A stretch of 50,419 nucleotides of DNA from a virus: positions 1 through 50,419 of the IMG/VR virus record IMGVR_UViG_3300042356_000196. One strand, 5' to 3'. A program made the position numbers and the translations under genes. Numbering within the stretch: the stretch's first letter is position 1; every line of letters starts with the position of its first letter. Below, in pieces: positions 1 through 10,157 of this stretch. The notes under the pieces were generated by a model, which saw nothing but the letters and a program-made list of their open reading frames with translations, had not been told where the DNA came from and ran no database searches.

Positions 1-726
1 ATTTATAAGCTGAACCTCCATGTAGTATCCACGAATACCGTAAGACTCAGCTACGTTATTCTTAACTATAAATATCATATCTCCAACCGCAGGTGGTGGT
101 GGTGAAGTAGATGGGTCAGGTATGTAGTCCATTGCGTCTCCTGAAAAAGAAGATATATAACCTAAGTAAGTCATTGTATTACTTAAGGTATTAAACTTAT
201 ATACTCTATCTCCAACACTTACATTTGAAGGTATATTGAATGGGAAGAATATTGTAGGGCCAGCAGGGTTTACAAAGTTTGTTCTTCCAATACCTTGCGT
301 AGATATTGAGTTAGGATCTATTATTGATGCAGAGTTGTTACGTATGTATGCAAACCATCCTCCTTCTTTTTGATCGAAGTAGCTCTCAAGAACAGATGCG
401 TACCCAAGGTCTGTAGTTATGTTAGCCTCCCAAGTATCTGTAGATTCAAGAGCTATAGTCTTGAACATCTTATTTATTGTAGGGTCTTGGTTAAATATGG
501 TTGTTATTGTAGAGTTGTAGTGATAGTAGTAATTTCCTGGAAGATCGAAGTTACGATAAAAATCATTCCTATACAAAGCAGCTGATGAGTCATGCTCATA
601 AAGATTACCATTCTTCCACGTATAAAAAGTGCTGTTTAATCCCAACATCCAGTCTGGGTAAAAGCTCCAGAATGAAGTCCATCCCTTAGATCGTGGTGAA
701 TATGTTACTGTAATCTCTCCTGCCAT
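1..726 (-). CDS. crAss-like phage tail structural protein, C-terminus beyond window
   Basis: The frame is open from the ATG at 724-726 to the left edge, so at least 242 residues are present and the C-terminus is missing. The N-terminus reads MAGEITVTYSPRSKGWTSFW, followed by aromatic-rich segments (PDWMLGLN, FYTWKNGNLYEHD). This pattern resembles a structural protein conserved in crAss-like phages and sits at the end of the tail gene chain. A Pro/Ser-rich loop (STSPPPPAVGD) lies near residue 215. It follows the glycosyltransferase-like gene by 18 bases, and a TATCTTTG box lies 4 bases before the ATG. A tail/neck role is inferred from position and resemblance. Confidence 0.8.
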   Translation of the reverse strand, partial: MAGEITVTYSPRSKGWTSFWSFYPDWMLGLNSTFYTWKNGNLYEHDSSAALYRNDFYRNFDLPGNYYYHYNSTITTIFNQDPTINKMFKTIALESTDTWEANITTDLGYASVLESYFDQKEGGWFAYIRNNSASIIDPNSISTQGIGRTNFVNPAGPTIFFPFNIPSNVSVGDRVYKFNTLSNTMTYLGYISSFSGDAMDYIPDPSTSPPPPAVGDMIFIVKNNVAESYGIRGYYMEVQLIN

Positions 727-730
727 ACAG

Positions 731-738
731 CAAAGATA
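731..738 (-). promoter_or_regulatory. -7 box TATCTTTG, 4 bases before ATG
   Basis: On the minus strand TATCTTTG is followed by CTGT and the ATG at 726. The preceding bases (TAAATTTGC) resemble those before the gene starting at 29934. No TTTG lies at the usual -33 distance. A transcript from here would be leaderless or nearly so. Confidence 0.5.
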
Positions 739-744
739 GCAAAT

Positions 745-1659
745 TTAGACCAAACAGCTACTTACAGACTTCATAAAGTTGTAGTAGTTGTAAGAACACC
801 TGCTGTCACTTATCTCTAAGTCAACGTTAAAAGGGTAGCTATCTATGTAGTCAGCTTTAAAGAACATACCCTGATTTGCGTCTGGCACTCCTGCGTTGTG
901 GAAGAACGATAGTTCGTACCACCTCTCTATTGAACATGTAGCCCAGCAGAAGTCAAACTCTTTAGGCACAACAACCTGATGACCTAGCTTCCATCCTACC
1001 CACAGCTCTGCCCACATGGACGCAGTCCACACCTGAATGCCGTATGGATCACCTTCTTGTTTTAGATGACTTACTGAGTTAAGGTACTTATATAGTTCGT
1101 TAGATGTCTTGTATACTTGTCGCCAGTAGTCTCCATCTATATTCTTCATAAGTTTCTGAGCACCACCACTGTTAGCTTGGTTTGTTTCAACTATCGCTCT
1201 ATCTATACCTACAACAGCACACATGCCTTCAAGTATCTCGTTACTCTTACTCTTAATGTAGTCAGCACCTATATAGCTCACAGTGTCACTGAAGTACCAC
1301 TTGTCGTCTTGTAAGAATGGTGTGAAGTCGAAGTACTTAGTAAATAAGAAGTCGCAGTCATGGAAGAATATAGCGTCATCCTTTAAGTACGGATGCTCGT
1401 CAAAGTGCTTCGCTAGTATATACGCCTGAACGGATGGAGGATAGAAATCCTCCTCCCTATCGTCCTCGTAGAAGAAGAACCTTACGTATGGGAACTTAGC
1501 CTGTACCTTTCGCCATGACTCAGGTATATCACCATAGTATCCTGCAACCACATCGATGTAGTTGCCGTTGTACCCCAACTCTAAGAAGTTGTGAAGGTAT
1601 ACCTCAACCTGCCACGCATAGTAATCGTTAGCAGGTTGAGCTGATAATAGTCTTAGCAT
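745..1659 (-). CDS. Putative GT-A-type glycosyltransferase-like protein in tail cluster
   Basis: 304 residues starting MLRLLSAQPAND. This ATG overlaps the stop of the upstream gene by 7 bases; a longer upstream start would overlap it by more than 100. A hydrophobic-HDCDFLF segment (DCD at residues 101-103) resembles the DxD metal/nucleotide-sugar motif of GT-A enzymes, preceded by an acidic stretch (YEDDREED). Many Trp and Tyr residues and a HNAGV segment lie in the C-terminal half. It lies between the Thr-rich adhesin gene and a tail gene, so it might modify a virion protein or a host glycan. A structural protein with a GT-like fold is the alternative. Function is inferred from one motif and context. 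Confidence 0.55.
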   Translation of the reverse strand: MLRLLSAQPANDYYAWQVEVYLHNFLELGYNGNYIDVVAGYYGDIPESWRKVQAKFPYVRFFFYEDDREEDFYPPSVQAYILAKHFDEHPYLKDDAIFFHDCDFLFTKYFDFTPFLQDDKWYFSDTVSYIGADYIKSKSNEILEGMCAVVGIDRAIVETNQANSGGAQKLMKNIDGDYWRQVYKTSNELYKYLNSVSHLKQEGDPYGIQVWTASMWAELWVGWKLGHQVVVPKEFDFCWATCSIERWYELSFFHNAGVPDANQGMFFKADYIDSYPFNVDLEISDSRCSYNYYNFMKSVSSCLV

Positions 1660-4538
1660 ATAATTGAATTTCCAGTCCAATCGTTTCCATCCCACTCGTA
1701 GGCTACTGACCCAGTAGTCAGCATATACCAAGCTGCTGGAACAAGTACGTATATAGAACCAGTCCACTCGTACAACTTGTTACCTATCGTACCTAACGGC
1801 CCGTCTGCATAACGCTGTACAATAATACCACTACATACATTCTCTTCTGTATCTTTCCTTACAAATACAGCAGTAAGTGGAGGAAGTGATGTTGTTGTAG
1901 TGGTTGATGTCGATGTTGTTGACGTACTTGTAGTCGTAGTAGTTGACGTAGTTGTTGTAGTTGTAGTTACTCCTGTACAGTCCTCGCACTTCTCATACGT
2001 GAATAGTATATTAGCTATTGATGTTGTTGGTGCTATATTTAATTTTAATTCATAGCATAGCCCATTATCACATTTAACTACTGTGTAGTTAGCTAGAATA
2101 CTGAAAGACTGCTGAGATATTACTACCTGTGGCCCAGACAAGTCAGAACATAGCGCAGCTAAGTAATAATACGTAGGTATAGTAGTAGTTGTTGTCGTTG
2201 TAGTCACTCCTGCACATGCTATAACATTCAATACCTGTCCTGTTGACGCAATCTGTATAGAATAATCTGCACCATCGTAGAAATAGTACCAGCTTGATCC
2301 ACCATTAAAAGGTGAAGCTCCTAACGAGTCAGAGTAAACAAAGTTTCCTGCAACTGGGTATGCACCTCCTCCGTTATGGTACAATGTTAAGTTTACTGGA
2401 CTTGCGTTAGAGCAAGCATTAAAGCTGCTTGTATACGCAGTGTTTAGTATCATAAACGATGTGAACACAGGAGCAGTTGTTGTTGTCGTTGTAGTCGTTG
2501 TAGTTGTAATTCCTAGACAAGATGTACAGTCTACGAATGGTCCTTCTGTATGATCTATTACAATATAAGGATACGAAGCTGTAGTTGTGTTAATTAATTC
2601 CCAGCAGTTACCATCCATAGTCTTAACGATATCTCCAACTATAAACCCACTAGTTGTTGTATCAACTAATATACCTGTAACTGATCCATCAGGACAAAGA
2701 GTAGCTTCGAACCAATCTCCAGTAGGAAGAGTAGTAGTTGTAGTCGTTGTAGTAGTAGATGTAGTTGTAGTAGTAACAGTAGGACATTCGTTCTTGTCGC
2801 ACACGTTACCAGTCTCACATACCTTAATAGAGTATGTTGAGTGGTCTATCTTGTACCATACACCTCCACCCATGAACTTCTCTTGGGCCTTGTAGTCGAT
2901 GTAAATTGTGTCGTTTACTGTAGGTATCCTTCCGTTACCGTTATGGTACAATAACGTATACACTGGGTCTACAGCGCAAGCTGCGTCACCAGTGTCACCT
3001 ATGTTCTCAACGTCAATAGCGAAAGGTGTTAGTCTTATGCCTGTGTCTACATTGATGGATAAAGGCTTCTTAAAACTACCTCCTACACAATTATTTGCAT
3101 ATAAAGTTATATCATACTTACATGCCTCACTAGGTACTCCTGATAGTATACCTGAACTTACATTAAATGAAAGACCTTCAGGAAGTGAGTAAGATTGACA
3201 TGCGTCAAGCTCTGTAAATGTACCATCACCACCTACTAAAGACATAGTTCCACCTTCTCCACAAACTGTAGTGTTTCCATTTATGTTTAACGTCACATTC
3301 ACAGTGTTTCCATCACAGTCTGTATACTGGAATAATGAACCTCTAGTGCCTCCAGTTAATTCAAAAGTTACACAGTTAGAAATAATAAGCCATGACGTAG
3401 GATTATTTGTTGCTGCAAATGATATGTTTACTGCGTTACCCTGAGTTATGTATATATCGTCTTGGAAGATAAAAGGAACAGCGTACTCTAAGCAGTCACA
3501 TCCACCAGATGAAGTGACAACTCCTTCAGTACTAACACCTACATAAACACCACCTGATGGAGGTGGTACAACAAGAGAAGTAGTGCTCATTAAGTGAAGT
3601 GCATTACCACCATTATAAACAGTTGATCCTATCGAATCAGTATATATTGTATTATTGTTATCTGGAAGAGCATTAATACCATCGTGCCAGTACTGAGTAG
3701 CAGGCACTTGAGTACATACGTTAGCTACTGTCCCATCTGTAGGATCTAAGTAAAAAGACGTAAGTGCAGGATCTATCTTAGTAAGTGTCCACGAAGAAGA
3801 CACCAAAGGAGAGTAAGCGTAAACGTAACCTTTATTTATAACCGAAGAGAACTTACTGAAGTCCATGCTTCCTGCTCCATTATCAACTAGCCCATCGTAT
3901 GGAAAAACAAGCTTAATATCCTCTGGGTCCACACCTGCTGCTATAAGTGCGTTGTAGTTTGCAGATGAGTTAAGACCTATGTACCCCGTGTCTGCAACTA
4001 CAGCATTATTGTAAACCAATATAAATCTAGTTGGAGCACCAGTAATATTATACTGAACAGATGCACGGCCAATGTCAAGTCCAAAATCAGACTCTATATA
4101 CCTAGTGGTTTGATCTCCTATATAAGATACTACGCCTCCAGTCATAGTGTCTGTATAGTCCCATATAAGGTATAAGTTTTGGAAGTTGTTTGGGTTGCTA
4201 AACACAAACGTTCCCTCATACCTGCCTCCAACTAGAGTTACAGGTATTTGTGTAGCTAACGAAATAATAATATCTCTGTCCTTATCTGTGTAGTTCTCAT
4301 CAGTAACTAGGTAGTAAACCTTATTATTTAACGTTGGCTGTAGGTCTTGAATATCTGTACTAGTTCCAATAAATCCAGTCTTAACAGTTACTGTAGACCC
4401 ATTATATGGCATGTAGTCTATGCCTCCAATGCCAGTGATTACATCGAAAAGAGCTACCTGATTCTGATTAAGTCCTACATTATCGAACTGAAAATTTGAA
4501 CTACCTGTATAACTAAATCCTTGATCTGTTCTCATCAT
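1653..4538 (-). CDS. Large tail/adhesin protein with poly-threonine linkers
   Basis: 961 residues. The start ATG overlaps the stop of the preceding 1325-residue gene (ATGA). The N-terminal ~350 residues look like a tail-attachment part. The rest is modular: a ~90-residue module with LYHNG, P..D.IY.D, GG..WY and Cys occurs near residues 290, 520 and 710, and a second module (LCPDG, DGNCWEL, Cys-rich) near 605 and 790. Four Thr-rich linkers of 8-25 residues separate them (about residues 583-600, 673-687, 776-785, 856-883). This bead-on-string design suits a surface fibre or adhesin. The linkers could be O-glycosylated. Host-binding is inferred. Confidence 0.75.
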   Translation of the reverse strand: MMRTDQGFSYTGSSNFQFDNVGLNQNQVALFDVITGIGGIDYMPYNGSTVTVKTGFIGTSTDIQDLQPTLNNKVYYLVTDENYTDKDRDIIISLATQIPVTLVGGRYEGTFVFSNPNNFQNLYLIWDYTDTMTGGVVSYIGDQTTRYIESDFGLDIGRASVQYNITGAPTRFILVYNNAVVADTGYIGLNSSANYNALIAAGVDPEDIKLVFPYDGLVDNGAGSMDFSKFSSVINKGYVYAYSPLVSSSWTLTKIDPALTSFYLDPTDGTVANVCTQVPATQYWHDGINALPDNNNTIYTDSIGSTVYNGGNALHLMSTTSLVVPPPSGGVYVGVSTEGVVTSSGGCDCLEYAVPFIFQDDIYITQGNAVNISFAATNNPTSWLIISNCVTFELTGGTRGSLFQYTDCDGNTVNVTLNINGNTTVCGEGGTMSLVGGDGTFTELDACQSYSLPEGLSFNVSSGILSGVPSEACKYDITLYANNCVGGSFKKPLSINVDTGIRLTPFAIDVENIGDTGDAACAVDPVYTLLYHNGNGRIPTVNDTIYIDYKAQEKFMGGGVWYKIDHSTYSIKVCETGNVCDKNECPTVTTTTTSTTTTTTTTTLPTGDWFEATLCPDGSVTGILVDTTTSGFIVGDIVKTMDGNCWELINTTTASYPYIVIDHTEGPFVDCTSCLGITTTTTTTTTTTAPVFTSFMILNTAYTSSFNACSNASPVNLTLYHNGGGAYPVAGNFVYSDSLGASPFNGGSSWYYFYDGADYSIQIASTGQVLNVIACAGVTTTTTTTTIPTYYYLAALCSDLSGPQVVISQQSFSILANYTVVKCDNGLCYELKLNIAPTTSIANILFTYEKCEDCTGVTTTTTTTSTTTTTSTSTTSTSTTTTTSLPPLTAVFVRKDTEENVCSGIIVQRYADGPLGTIGNKLYEWTGSIYVLVPAAWYMLTTGSVAYEWDGNDWTGNSIIC

Positions 4539-7500
4539 TTATTAAATTTACCTGGTACAGGTCTTATAGGGTTATGTATTACAACACTTATTACGCTTCC
4601 ATTCTCACCAACACCCTGCGTAAGAATAAACTCAAGAGTTTTATTACCACAGTATGTAACCACAAATTTAATACTTCTATTTGAACCTGTATTATTCACA
4701 GCTATAATTCCTGTAATAGGTGTTGTTCCAAATCCAAATGTCTGATAGTTAGATACCCAGTTTGTTCCTGAACCCATGTTAACTACAGATATAGTCCAAG
4801 AAACGTCTCCAATGATTGTGAAAAGAGAGTTAGCAAAATTAGATGTATTTGAAGCTATACTGTTTGAATACCTATTAAGCCTTACGTTACAGTTTAGTAT
4901 GCTTGTATCATTGTTAGCTAAAACATATGCTTGGTTATGAGGATCATAACATCCTAACTTCTGTGTGTTAGGGTAGTCACGCATAAGCTCTATAAAGTAG
5001 TCCTGCATACCAGTGTTGGATATCTCATCCATCTGATTGCCATAAAGACCCATAATGACACCTCTCCTTGCATCTGTGAAGTATATATCTGTACCCCACA
5101 CTGCAAATGATTCAGGGTTTAAGCTGATACCATACTCACCAGGGAATGCTATCTGTGTACCTAATACCTCTGGTACAGATACTACTGAACCTCCACCAAC
5201 TGAGTCAGATAGCAAGTTCTTTCCGTAAAGAACTGAACTTACTTTATTCTCTTGGAATACTAACAAGTCAGTATCTCTTGCATGAAGCTTCTGAATAGAT
5301 CCAAACTCACTATCTAGGTATTTGAAATTTGCTTTAGATAAGTTAAACTCATTAAGTGCGTTAAAGTCAGTATTCTCACCGTACACACCACTATATGATA
5401 TAGCGTTTCTACTTACCTTCTGCTGATATTCATCAATAATAGTCGTAACCCTTGGGCTGTACTGTAAAGTAGCAGCAGCGTAGTCATCACGTATCCTAAA
5501 TGTTTCTAATGCATTTCCGTAGCTCCATGCGTTAAAGTCAGAGTTTACTGTACTGTTAGGATTATTTATCTTAATAATAGCACCACTATTTGCTCCTGTT
5601 TGGTCTTGTTCAATAATATCATAAGCTACTGATCCAGGACTTAATGGTCCTGCTACAAAACCTAAGTCGATAACAATGTTATACGGATTTGGAACCTCTA
5701 ATATTTCATACATACCTGAGAACCAACCACCGCTAACGTATACAGTTTCACCTGCAACATAGTCATGCATCTCGTCAGTAGCTGTTGGAGCTAATGATGG
5801 GTTTACTTGACCTAAATTAGTTCTACCTGTATTTGGCCCAACTGATACATAAGTTGAGTCTTTATATTTCCAACGAACTCTATGCTTATTTTTATCTATT
5901 TTAAATGTCCTTGATAACTCATGGAATACATCTATATCTACATCTTTAGGTGTTGTTTCAGCTATGATTTGGTTACTTATTCTTCTGATAGTTAAATCAC
6001 CACTAAGTACATTATATTCAGGAGGGCTTGTATCATTATGACCATAACCCATTATAACCATGAACATAGGTTTTGTCAATTGATCATTAAATTGAAAATC
6101 TTGTGTTATTTGACTAAAATATAATGGACTTATTCCACTTGATACTGAATCTGGACCATTGCCTCTTCTAAATGATATTGCCTTTGCATCTTGTTCTACT
6201 CCATTTCTATCTACAGCTTGAAAATTTTGCCATTCGCCACTTTCAATAAACCACTCTTCTATATTCTCATATGTAGCTGGACTTGGTGGAAATACTTGCT
6301 CTGTTGTATATGCTTGATCATTATACAAGTCTTGTATTATTTGTATAGAAACAATATCTCCTTCGTTTATTCTTTGTAATGAAGGATTTGTTTCACCTAG
6401 AACTAAATAACCACCAACATTATTATTCCATAGTACATTAGTTCCAGTTCCTGTATTATTTATTATTCCTTTTCCTCCAAAATAGTTTTCTATAAAAAAT
6501 CCTTGACTAGATCTTACATTTATTTTCCATACATCTCCAACAGTAGGAATATAATTCCATTTTATCTGACATAAAGGAATACCTAAATTATATAGTATTT
6601 GGTTTGAAAGGGTTATATTCAATACTGTTCCTCCAGCACCTGTTAAATCTACACCATATCTAAATTGATTATTACCTAAAGCCTCTATAGTAATTCTATA
6701 ATCCTTATCAACTACACCTGTTGTAGGAGGTAAATTATTATTAGTTACAGATAATGCTCCTGCTGATCCATTACCATAATGAATAGGGTTTTCTACATAT
6801 TCATAACGATTAACTACTGGAAATGGATAATTTCCACCTATTGGAGCTGATCCTAAAACATTTAAGCTTGCATTATCTGTACCAATTGAAGAAAAATACG
6901 CTGTAGTTATACCAGTAAGTAAATTAAGTTCATTTGGTGAATCTACTTTTATTTTAATGTAAAGACCAGCAAATGCACCTGATATAAAGTTAGACGCTTG
7001 ATCTTTTATCTCAAGTATTTTATATTTTTTATTAAAAAATGTTGGTCCAGATGGAGTTGATTTAAAAATCAAATAATCCCCAGTACTTACTTTTTCTCTA
7101 TCTGATTCATTAATTAAAAAATACCTATAACTACTGCTTATACGAGCATCAATAGGAAATATATTATAGTACTGATCCCTAGACTGTTTAATTATAACTC
7201 TATAGTTTGTAGCCCATGACGGAGGATTGTTTCGTATTCTTAAAGTTAAACTATTCCCTTTGTCTGATTGAGTTGGTGGTATATATGTAGTATTACCTTG
7301 AGATGTAAGAGCAGTCGTAGATCTACCGTACTTATCTAAATAAATAAGACCTAACTCATAATCTCTATCTGATCTAAATGTCTGTGTTGGTACATTTCCT
7401 GACCCATTAATAGAAACATATCTAACCTCTAAACTTACAGGAAAATCTATATCGTAGAACTGTGTATAGTTACCGTACATAATACGGTTACCAACATAGT

Positions 7501-8512
7501 CCTGTGATTTAGCTAGTAAAGGAACATTATCAAAAAGTCTTGTAACTTGTCCTTCTGGAAGAAGTGTATAAGTCTTATTATTGTTAAATATAAAACTATA
7601 AAATACATTATTAGATAAAGCAAGTTCTTGTTTATCTATTGTCTCAACAATGTAGCAGTTTATATTTCTTGCGTCACGCATTATGACCTGAATCTCTTTA
7701 ACAAACTGATTACCAGTAAAAACAGTTATTCCAGCTTGATTAAATCTATTCACCATAGATTTATTGTTACCAGCTCTAAAATCTAACTGATAATCTTTAG
7801 GTCTGAACGCAACTGCTGAGAAAGGTGATAACGCACTATACTGATCGTCAACGTACTTGTACCTATAAGAGAAGTATAAGAACTTCTCCTCCATGTTATT
7901 AGACTGAGTACTTGTATTATCAGATAGCGATATTTTCGGTGCGTTTAATGGCGGAGCCAGTATAACGTTGATGTCGTCATCAATACGTGGGTCATCTATA
8001 GAGTACCCAGAAGTACCAAGTGAGTTACTCTTTACACGAGCGATATTAATACGTCTAGGTGGGTTAAGATTATCAGTCCAGTAAAGGAATCCATCGATAA
8101 AGTTAACACCTGTTATAAGAAATTCCTTATTGAAGTTAAGCTTACTTTTAGTTGATGGCGTAAGCTTGTTAGACTGCAATACACGTACAGTTGTACCTAT
8201 TGTCGTGTCGTACTCATATATCCCATCAAACTTATCTGAAGTAACGAACCAGTAAATAAATCCATCTCTCTCGTTAGCTACAGCACCAATTGTCTTAGCG
8301 TCAGCAGCTAAAGGATAAGGAAATCCAGCAACGTTCCAGACATTAGAAACTAAAAGGTTACCCTTCTTGTTCTTTACAGCACCGATATTACCACCGTCAG
8401 CAGTGTCTATATCAACGTTAAGTGCATCACGGTACACACCATCAGGTACAAGCCTCTCATCGAGGTCTTTGTTCATTATACCTGCTAGAAAACTATTCTT
8501 TAATTCTGGCAT
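4535..8512 (-). CDS. crAss-like large tail stabilisation/structural protein
   Basis: 1325 residues. The N-terminus (KNSFLAGIMNKDLDERLVPD, then GVYRDALNV) is the recognisable signature of a large structural protein of crAss-like and related Bacteroidota podoviruses, usually annotated as stabilisation or tail protein. The middle carries many short beta-rich segments and the C-terminal ~100 residues look like a separate beta domain (VSWTISVVNMG). It is followed by the adhesin gene with a 4-base overlap, and preceded by two smaller neck/tail proteins, so all are probably cotranscribed. A role in the tail hub/nozzle is known for the family in general; details here are inferred. Confidence 0.85.
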   Translation of the reverse strand: MPELKNSFLAGIMNKDLDERLVPDGVYRDALNVDIDTADGGNIGAVKNKKGNLLVSNVWNVAGFPYPLAADAKTIGAVANERDGFIYWFVTSDKFDGIYEYDTTIGTTVRVLQSNKLTPSTKSKLNFNKEFLITGVNFIDGFLYWTDNLNPPRRINIARVKSNSLGTSGYSIDDPRIDDDINVILAPPLNAPKISLSDNTSTQSNNMEEKFLYFSYRYKYVDDQYSALSPFSAVAFRPKDYQLDFRAGNNKSMVNRFNQAGITVFTGNQFVKEIQVIMRDARNINCYIVETIDKQELALSNNVFYSFIFNNNKTYTLLPEGQVTRLFDNVPLLAKSQDYVGNRIMYGNYTQFYDIDFPVSLEVRYVSINGSGNVPTQTFRSDRDYELGLIYLDKYGRSTTALTSQGNTTYIPPTQSDKGNSLTLRIRNNPPSWATNYRVIIKQSRDQYYNIFPIDARISSSYRYFLINESDREKVSTGDYLIFKSTPSGPTFFNKKYKILEIKDQASNFISGAFAGLYIKIKVDSPNELNLLTGITTAYFSSIGTDNASLNVLGSAPIGGNYPFPVVNRYEYVENPIHYGNGSAGALSVTNNNLPPTTGVVDKDYRITIEALGNNQFRYGVDLTGAGGTVLNITLSNQILYNLGIPLCQIKWNYIPTVGDVWKINVRSSQGFFIENYFGGKGIINNTGTGTNVLWNNNVGGYLVLGETNPSLQRINEGDIVSIQIIQDLYNDQAYTTEQVFPPSPATYENIEEWFIESGEWQNFQAVDRNGVEQDAKAISFRRGNGPDSVSSGISPLYFSQITQDFQFNDQLTKPMFMVIMGYGHNDTSPPEYNVLSGDLTIRRISNQIIAETTPKDVDIDVFHELSRTFKIDKNKHRVRWKYKDSTYVSVGPNTGRTNLGQVNPSLAPTATDEMHDYVAGETVYVSGGWFSGMYEILEVPNPYNIVIDLGFVAGPLSPGSVAYDIIEQDQTGANSGAIIKINNPNSTVNSDFNAWSYGNALETFRIRDDYAAATLQYSPRVTTIIDEYQQKVSRNAISYSGVYGENTDFNALNEFNLSKANFKYLDSEFGSIQKLHARDTDLLVFQENKVSSVLYGKNLLSDSVGGGSVVSVPEVLGTQIAFPGEYGISLNPESFAVWGTDIYFTDARRGVIMGLYGNQMDEISNTGMQDYFIELMRDYPNTQKLGCYDPHNQAYVLANNDTSILNCNVRLNRYSNSIASNTSNFANSLFTIIGDVSWTISVVNMGSGTNWVSNYQTFGFGTTPITGIIAVNNTGSNRSIKFVVTYCGNKTLEFILTQGVGENGSVISVVIHNPIRPVPGKFNK

Positions 8513-8514
8513 TT

Positions 8515-9417
8515 TTACTTAAGTTGTTGTGCTCTACCTCTCATTGTCATAATGAGTCTAGATGGGTGAAGGTTGCTTAGGCGAAGTTTAGCGTTCCTAA
8601 ACTCAGCCTGCTTTTCATCACGAGCCATCTTACGCTCATACATAGGGATGCCATACTTAGCGTTAAGTAGACACCACTTTATATATCTGTAAACGAATTC
8701 CTCTGCAAACTTATGTACGTTAACTTCTGCGTCGTTACCGTTCGCCATACCGTCAGATATGTACTCAAGAACAATACGATGTCCTGAGACACCTGAAGAG
8801 AAGTCGATAACTCCGTTATTCACTCTGAAAGATGGGCCTGCATGTAATCTAGATGGATCAACCAGCCACTTAGCGCCTACCTCGTAACCGAAGTACCATG
8901 ATCCATCAACACACCACCCATAGCATCCGTTGTACATGCCTGGACCATCGTACAACTTAGCTTCAAGTCTATCAATATCAAGCTGTGAGTCACCTATAAG
9001 TATCTCTCCGTTCTGATCGAAAAGTATATTATAGTTGTTGTCCTGAAGGTAACCCTTCGCAGTGTTAACCTGCTTGTTCTCATACAGCGGACGTAGTACG
9101 CCATTAACAAGTATAGATATACGAACGTAGTTAACGTAGTCTGAAGGAAGGATAAACTTAAGGTTGTCACCTACCTCCATCTCAATACTCTTAATAGACC
9201 TAAGAGCATCGAAGTTCAGCTGCTTAATTGCTTGCTTTGCATGAAACAATACCTCGTAACGTTTTACGTTACTAATCAGCTTATCATTTCCGACATACAT
9301 CAACATAAAGTTGTTGACTATATCAGCAAGTGTAGTGTACTGGTAAGAACCCCAGTTCTGATCCTCTGGGATGTTACCGTTATTTGTGTAGTACTGATAT
9401 GGTGTTATGTATGCCAT
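8515..9417 (-). CDS. crAss-like neck/tail protein
   Basis: 300 residues. The N-terminal half holds a helix-rich segment (YEVLFHAKQAIKQLNFDALR) followed by a beta segment (LPSDYVNYVRISI), a combination conserved in a crAss-like virion protein next to the stabilisation protein. The C-terminus is basic (RKMARDEKQAEFRNAKLR, ending MRGRAQQLK). It starts 3 bases after the stop of the 240-residue gene and ends 2 bases before the next start. Probable ring/neck component; exact position in the virion cannot be told from sequence alone. Confidence 0.8.
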   Translation of the reverse strand: MAYITPYQYYTNNGNIPEDQNWGSYQYTTLADIVNNFMLMYVGNDKLISNVKRYEVLFHAKQAIKQLNFDALRSIKSIEMEVGDNLKFILPSDYVNYVRISILVNGVLRPLYENKQVNTAKGYLQDNNYNILFDQNGEILIGDSQLDIDRLEAKLYDGPGMYNGCYGWCVDGSWYFGYEVGAKWLVDPSRLHAGPSFRVNNGVIDFSSGVSGHRIVLEYISDGMANGNDAEVNVHKFAEEFVYRYIKWCLLNAKYGIPMYERKMARDEKQAEFRNAKLRLSNLHPSRLIMTMRGRAQQLK

Positions 9418-9420
9418 CTA

Positions 9421-10143
9421 TTAAATCTTTTGTGCGTTTTGTCCTTCCTCTGCTTTCGCTGCGCTTGTTATCTCAGTCTCACGGATAGATAGACCTGCGT
9501 ACTGAAGTATCTTGATAACTAAGTCTGTCTCATAGCTAAGAGGCAACTCAAAGTCTTGGTAGTCAAGCTGAGTCGGATCAAATATTGGTGTACCAGAAAT
9601 GATAGTGTTATAAGTCCACTTAGGGTCTCTTGGATACCTAACATACTGAGCTGTAACAAGACCTGTCTGAGCGATGCTGTCTGGATACACAGTGATAGTT
9701 GAGTTTAGAGTAGAAGTCAAAGTTCCTTCTTGTGTATATGCTGGATAAGAAACAGTAGGTGTTGTAAGATTAGAGCTTAGTAGGTTATATATCTTATTGT
9801 ATGGAACCTTTTCAATCTCTACCGTACCATTGTAAATAACAGTGTTCAGTACATAAGCATCGTCAGGAACGTTATACTTCCCAGTAATACCATTATAAGT
9901 TAATATGTCATAATCAGAAAACGTATCAATAGCCTCCTCTATCTGTTTAGGAATATCAGTATATCCACTGTTATGCATGTGAGCGTTCTGCTTGTTAACA
10001 GAGTTGCTGTACGTGTAGAACATACCCTCGAAGATCTCAAGTTGTGCCTGCTTCGCAAACAAGTTAAACTCAAATGGGGTTATATATCCACGGTTATCCT
10101 TACTGATGATAGATAACACTGTGCTTCTTACGCTGTCAATCAT
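9421..10143 (-). CDS. crAss-like head-tail connector/tail protein
   Basis: 240 residues. Recognisable features are the N-terminal helical part (FNLFAKQAQLEIFEGMFYTY), a central beta region (NVPDDAYVLNTVIYNG) and the RYPRDPKWTYN motif near residue 170, seen in connector-region proteins of crAss-like phages. It opens the tail operon: a terminator hairpin precedes it, and a TATATTTG box lies 4 bases before the ATG, so its mRNA may be leaderless. Followed closely by the 300-residue neck protein. Confidence 0.78.
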   Translation of the reverse strand: MIDSVRSTVLSIISKDNRGYITPFEFNLFAKQAQLEIFEGMFYTYSNSVNKQNAHMHNSGYTDIPKQIEEAIDTFSDYDILTYNGITGKYNVPDDAYVLNTVIYNGTVEIEKVPYNKIYNLLSSNLTTPTVSYPAYTQEGTLTSTLNSTITVYPDSIAQTGLVTAQYVRYPRDPKWTYNTIISGTPIFDPTQLDYQDFELPLSYETDLVIKILQYAGLSIRETEITSAAKAEEGQNAQKI

Positions 10144-10147
10144 AGTG

Positions 10148-10155
10148 CAAATATA
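10148..10155 (-). promoter_or_regulatory. -7 box TATATTTG for the tail operon
   Basis: TATATTTG, then CACT, then the ATG at 10143 (minus strand). It directly follows the T-tract of a terminator, so one operon ends and the next begins within about 30 bases. Confidence 0.6.
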
Positions 10156-10157
10156 AT

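Noticed and set aside
1885-2790. GTW-rich blocks as a CRISPR array or DNA satellite
   Set aside because: They are in-frame threonine codons (ACN on the coding strand) inside one long gene.
2587-3192. Plus-strand frames opposite the adhesin gene
   Set aside because: Shadow frames of the Thr-rich coding sequence, with runs of Val that mirror the poly-Thr codons.
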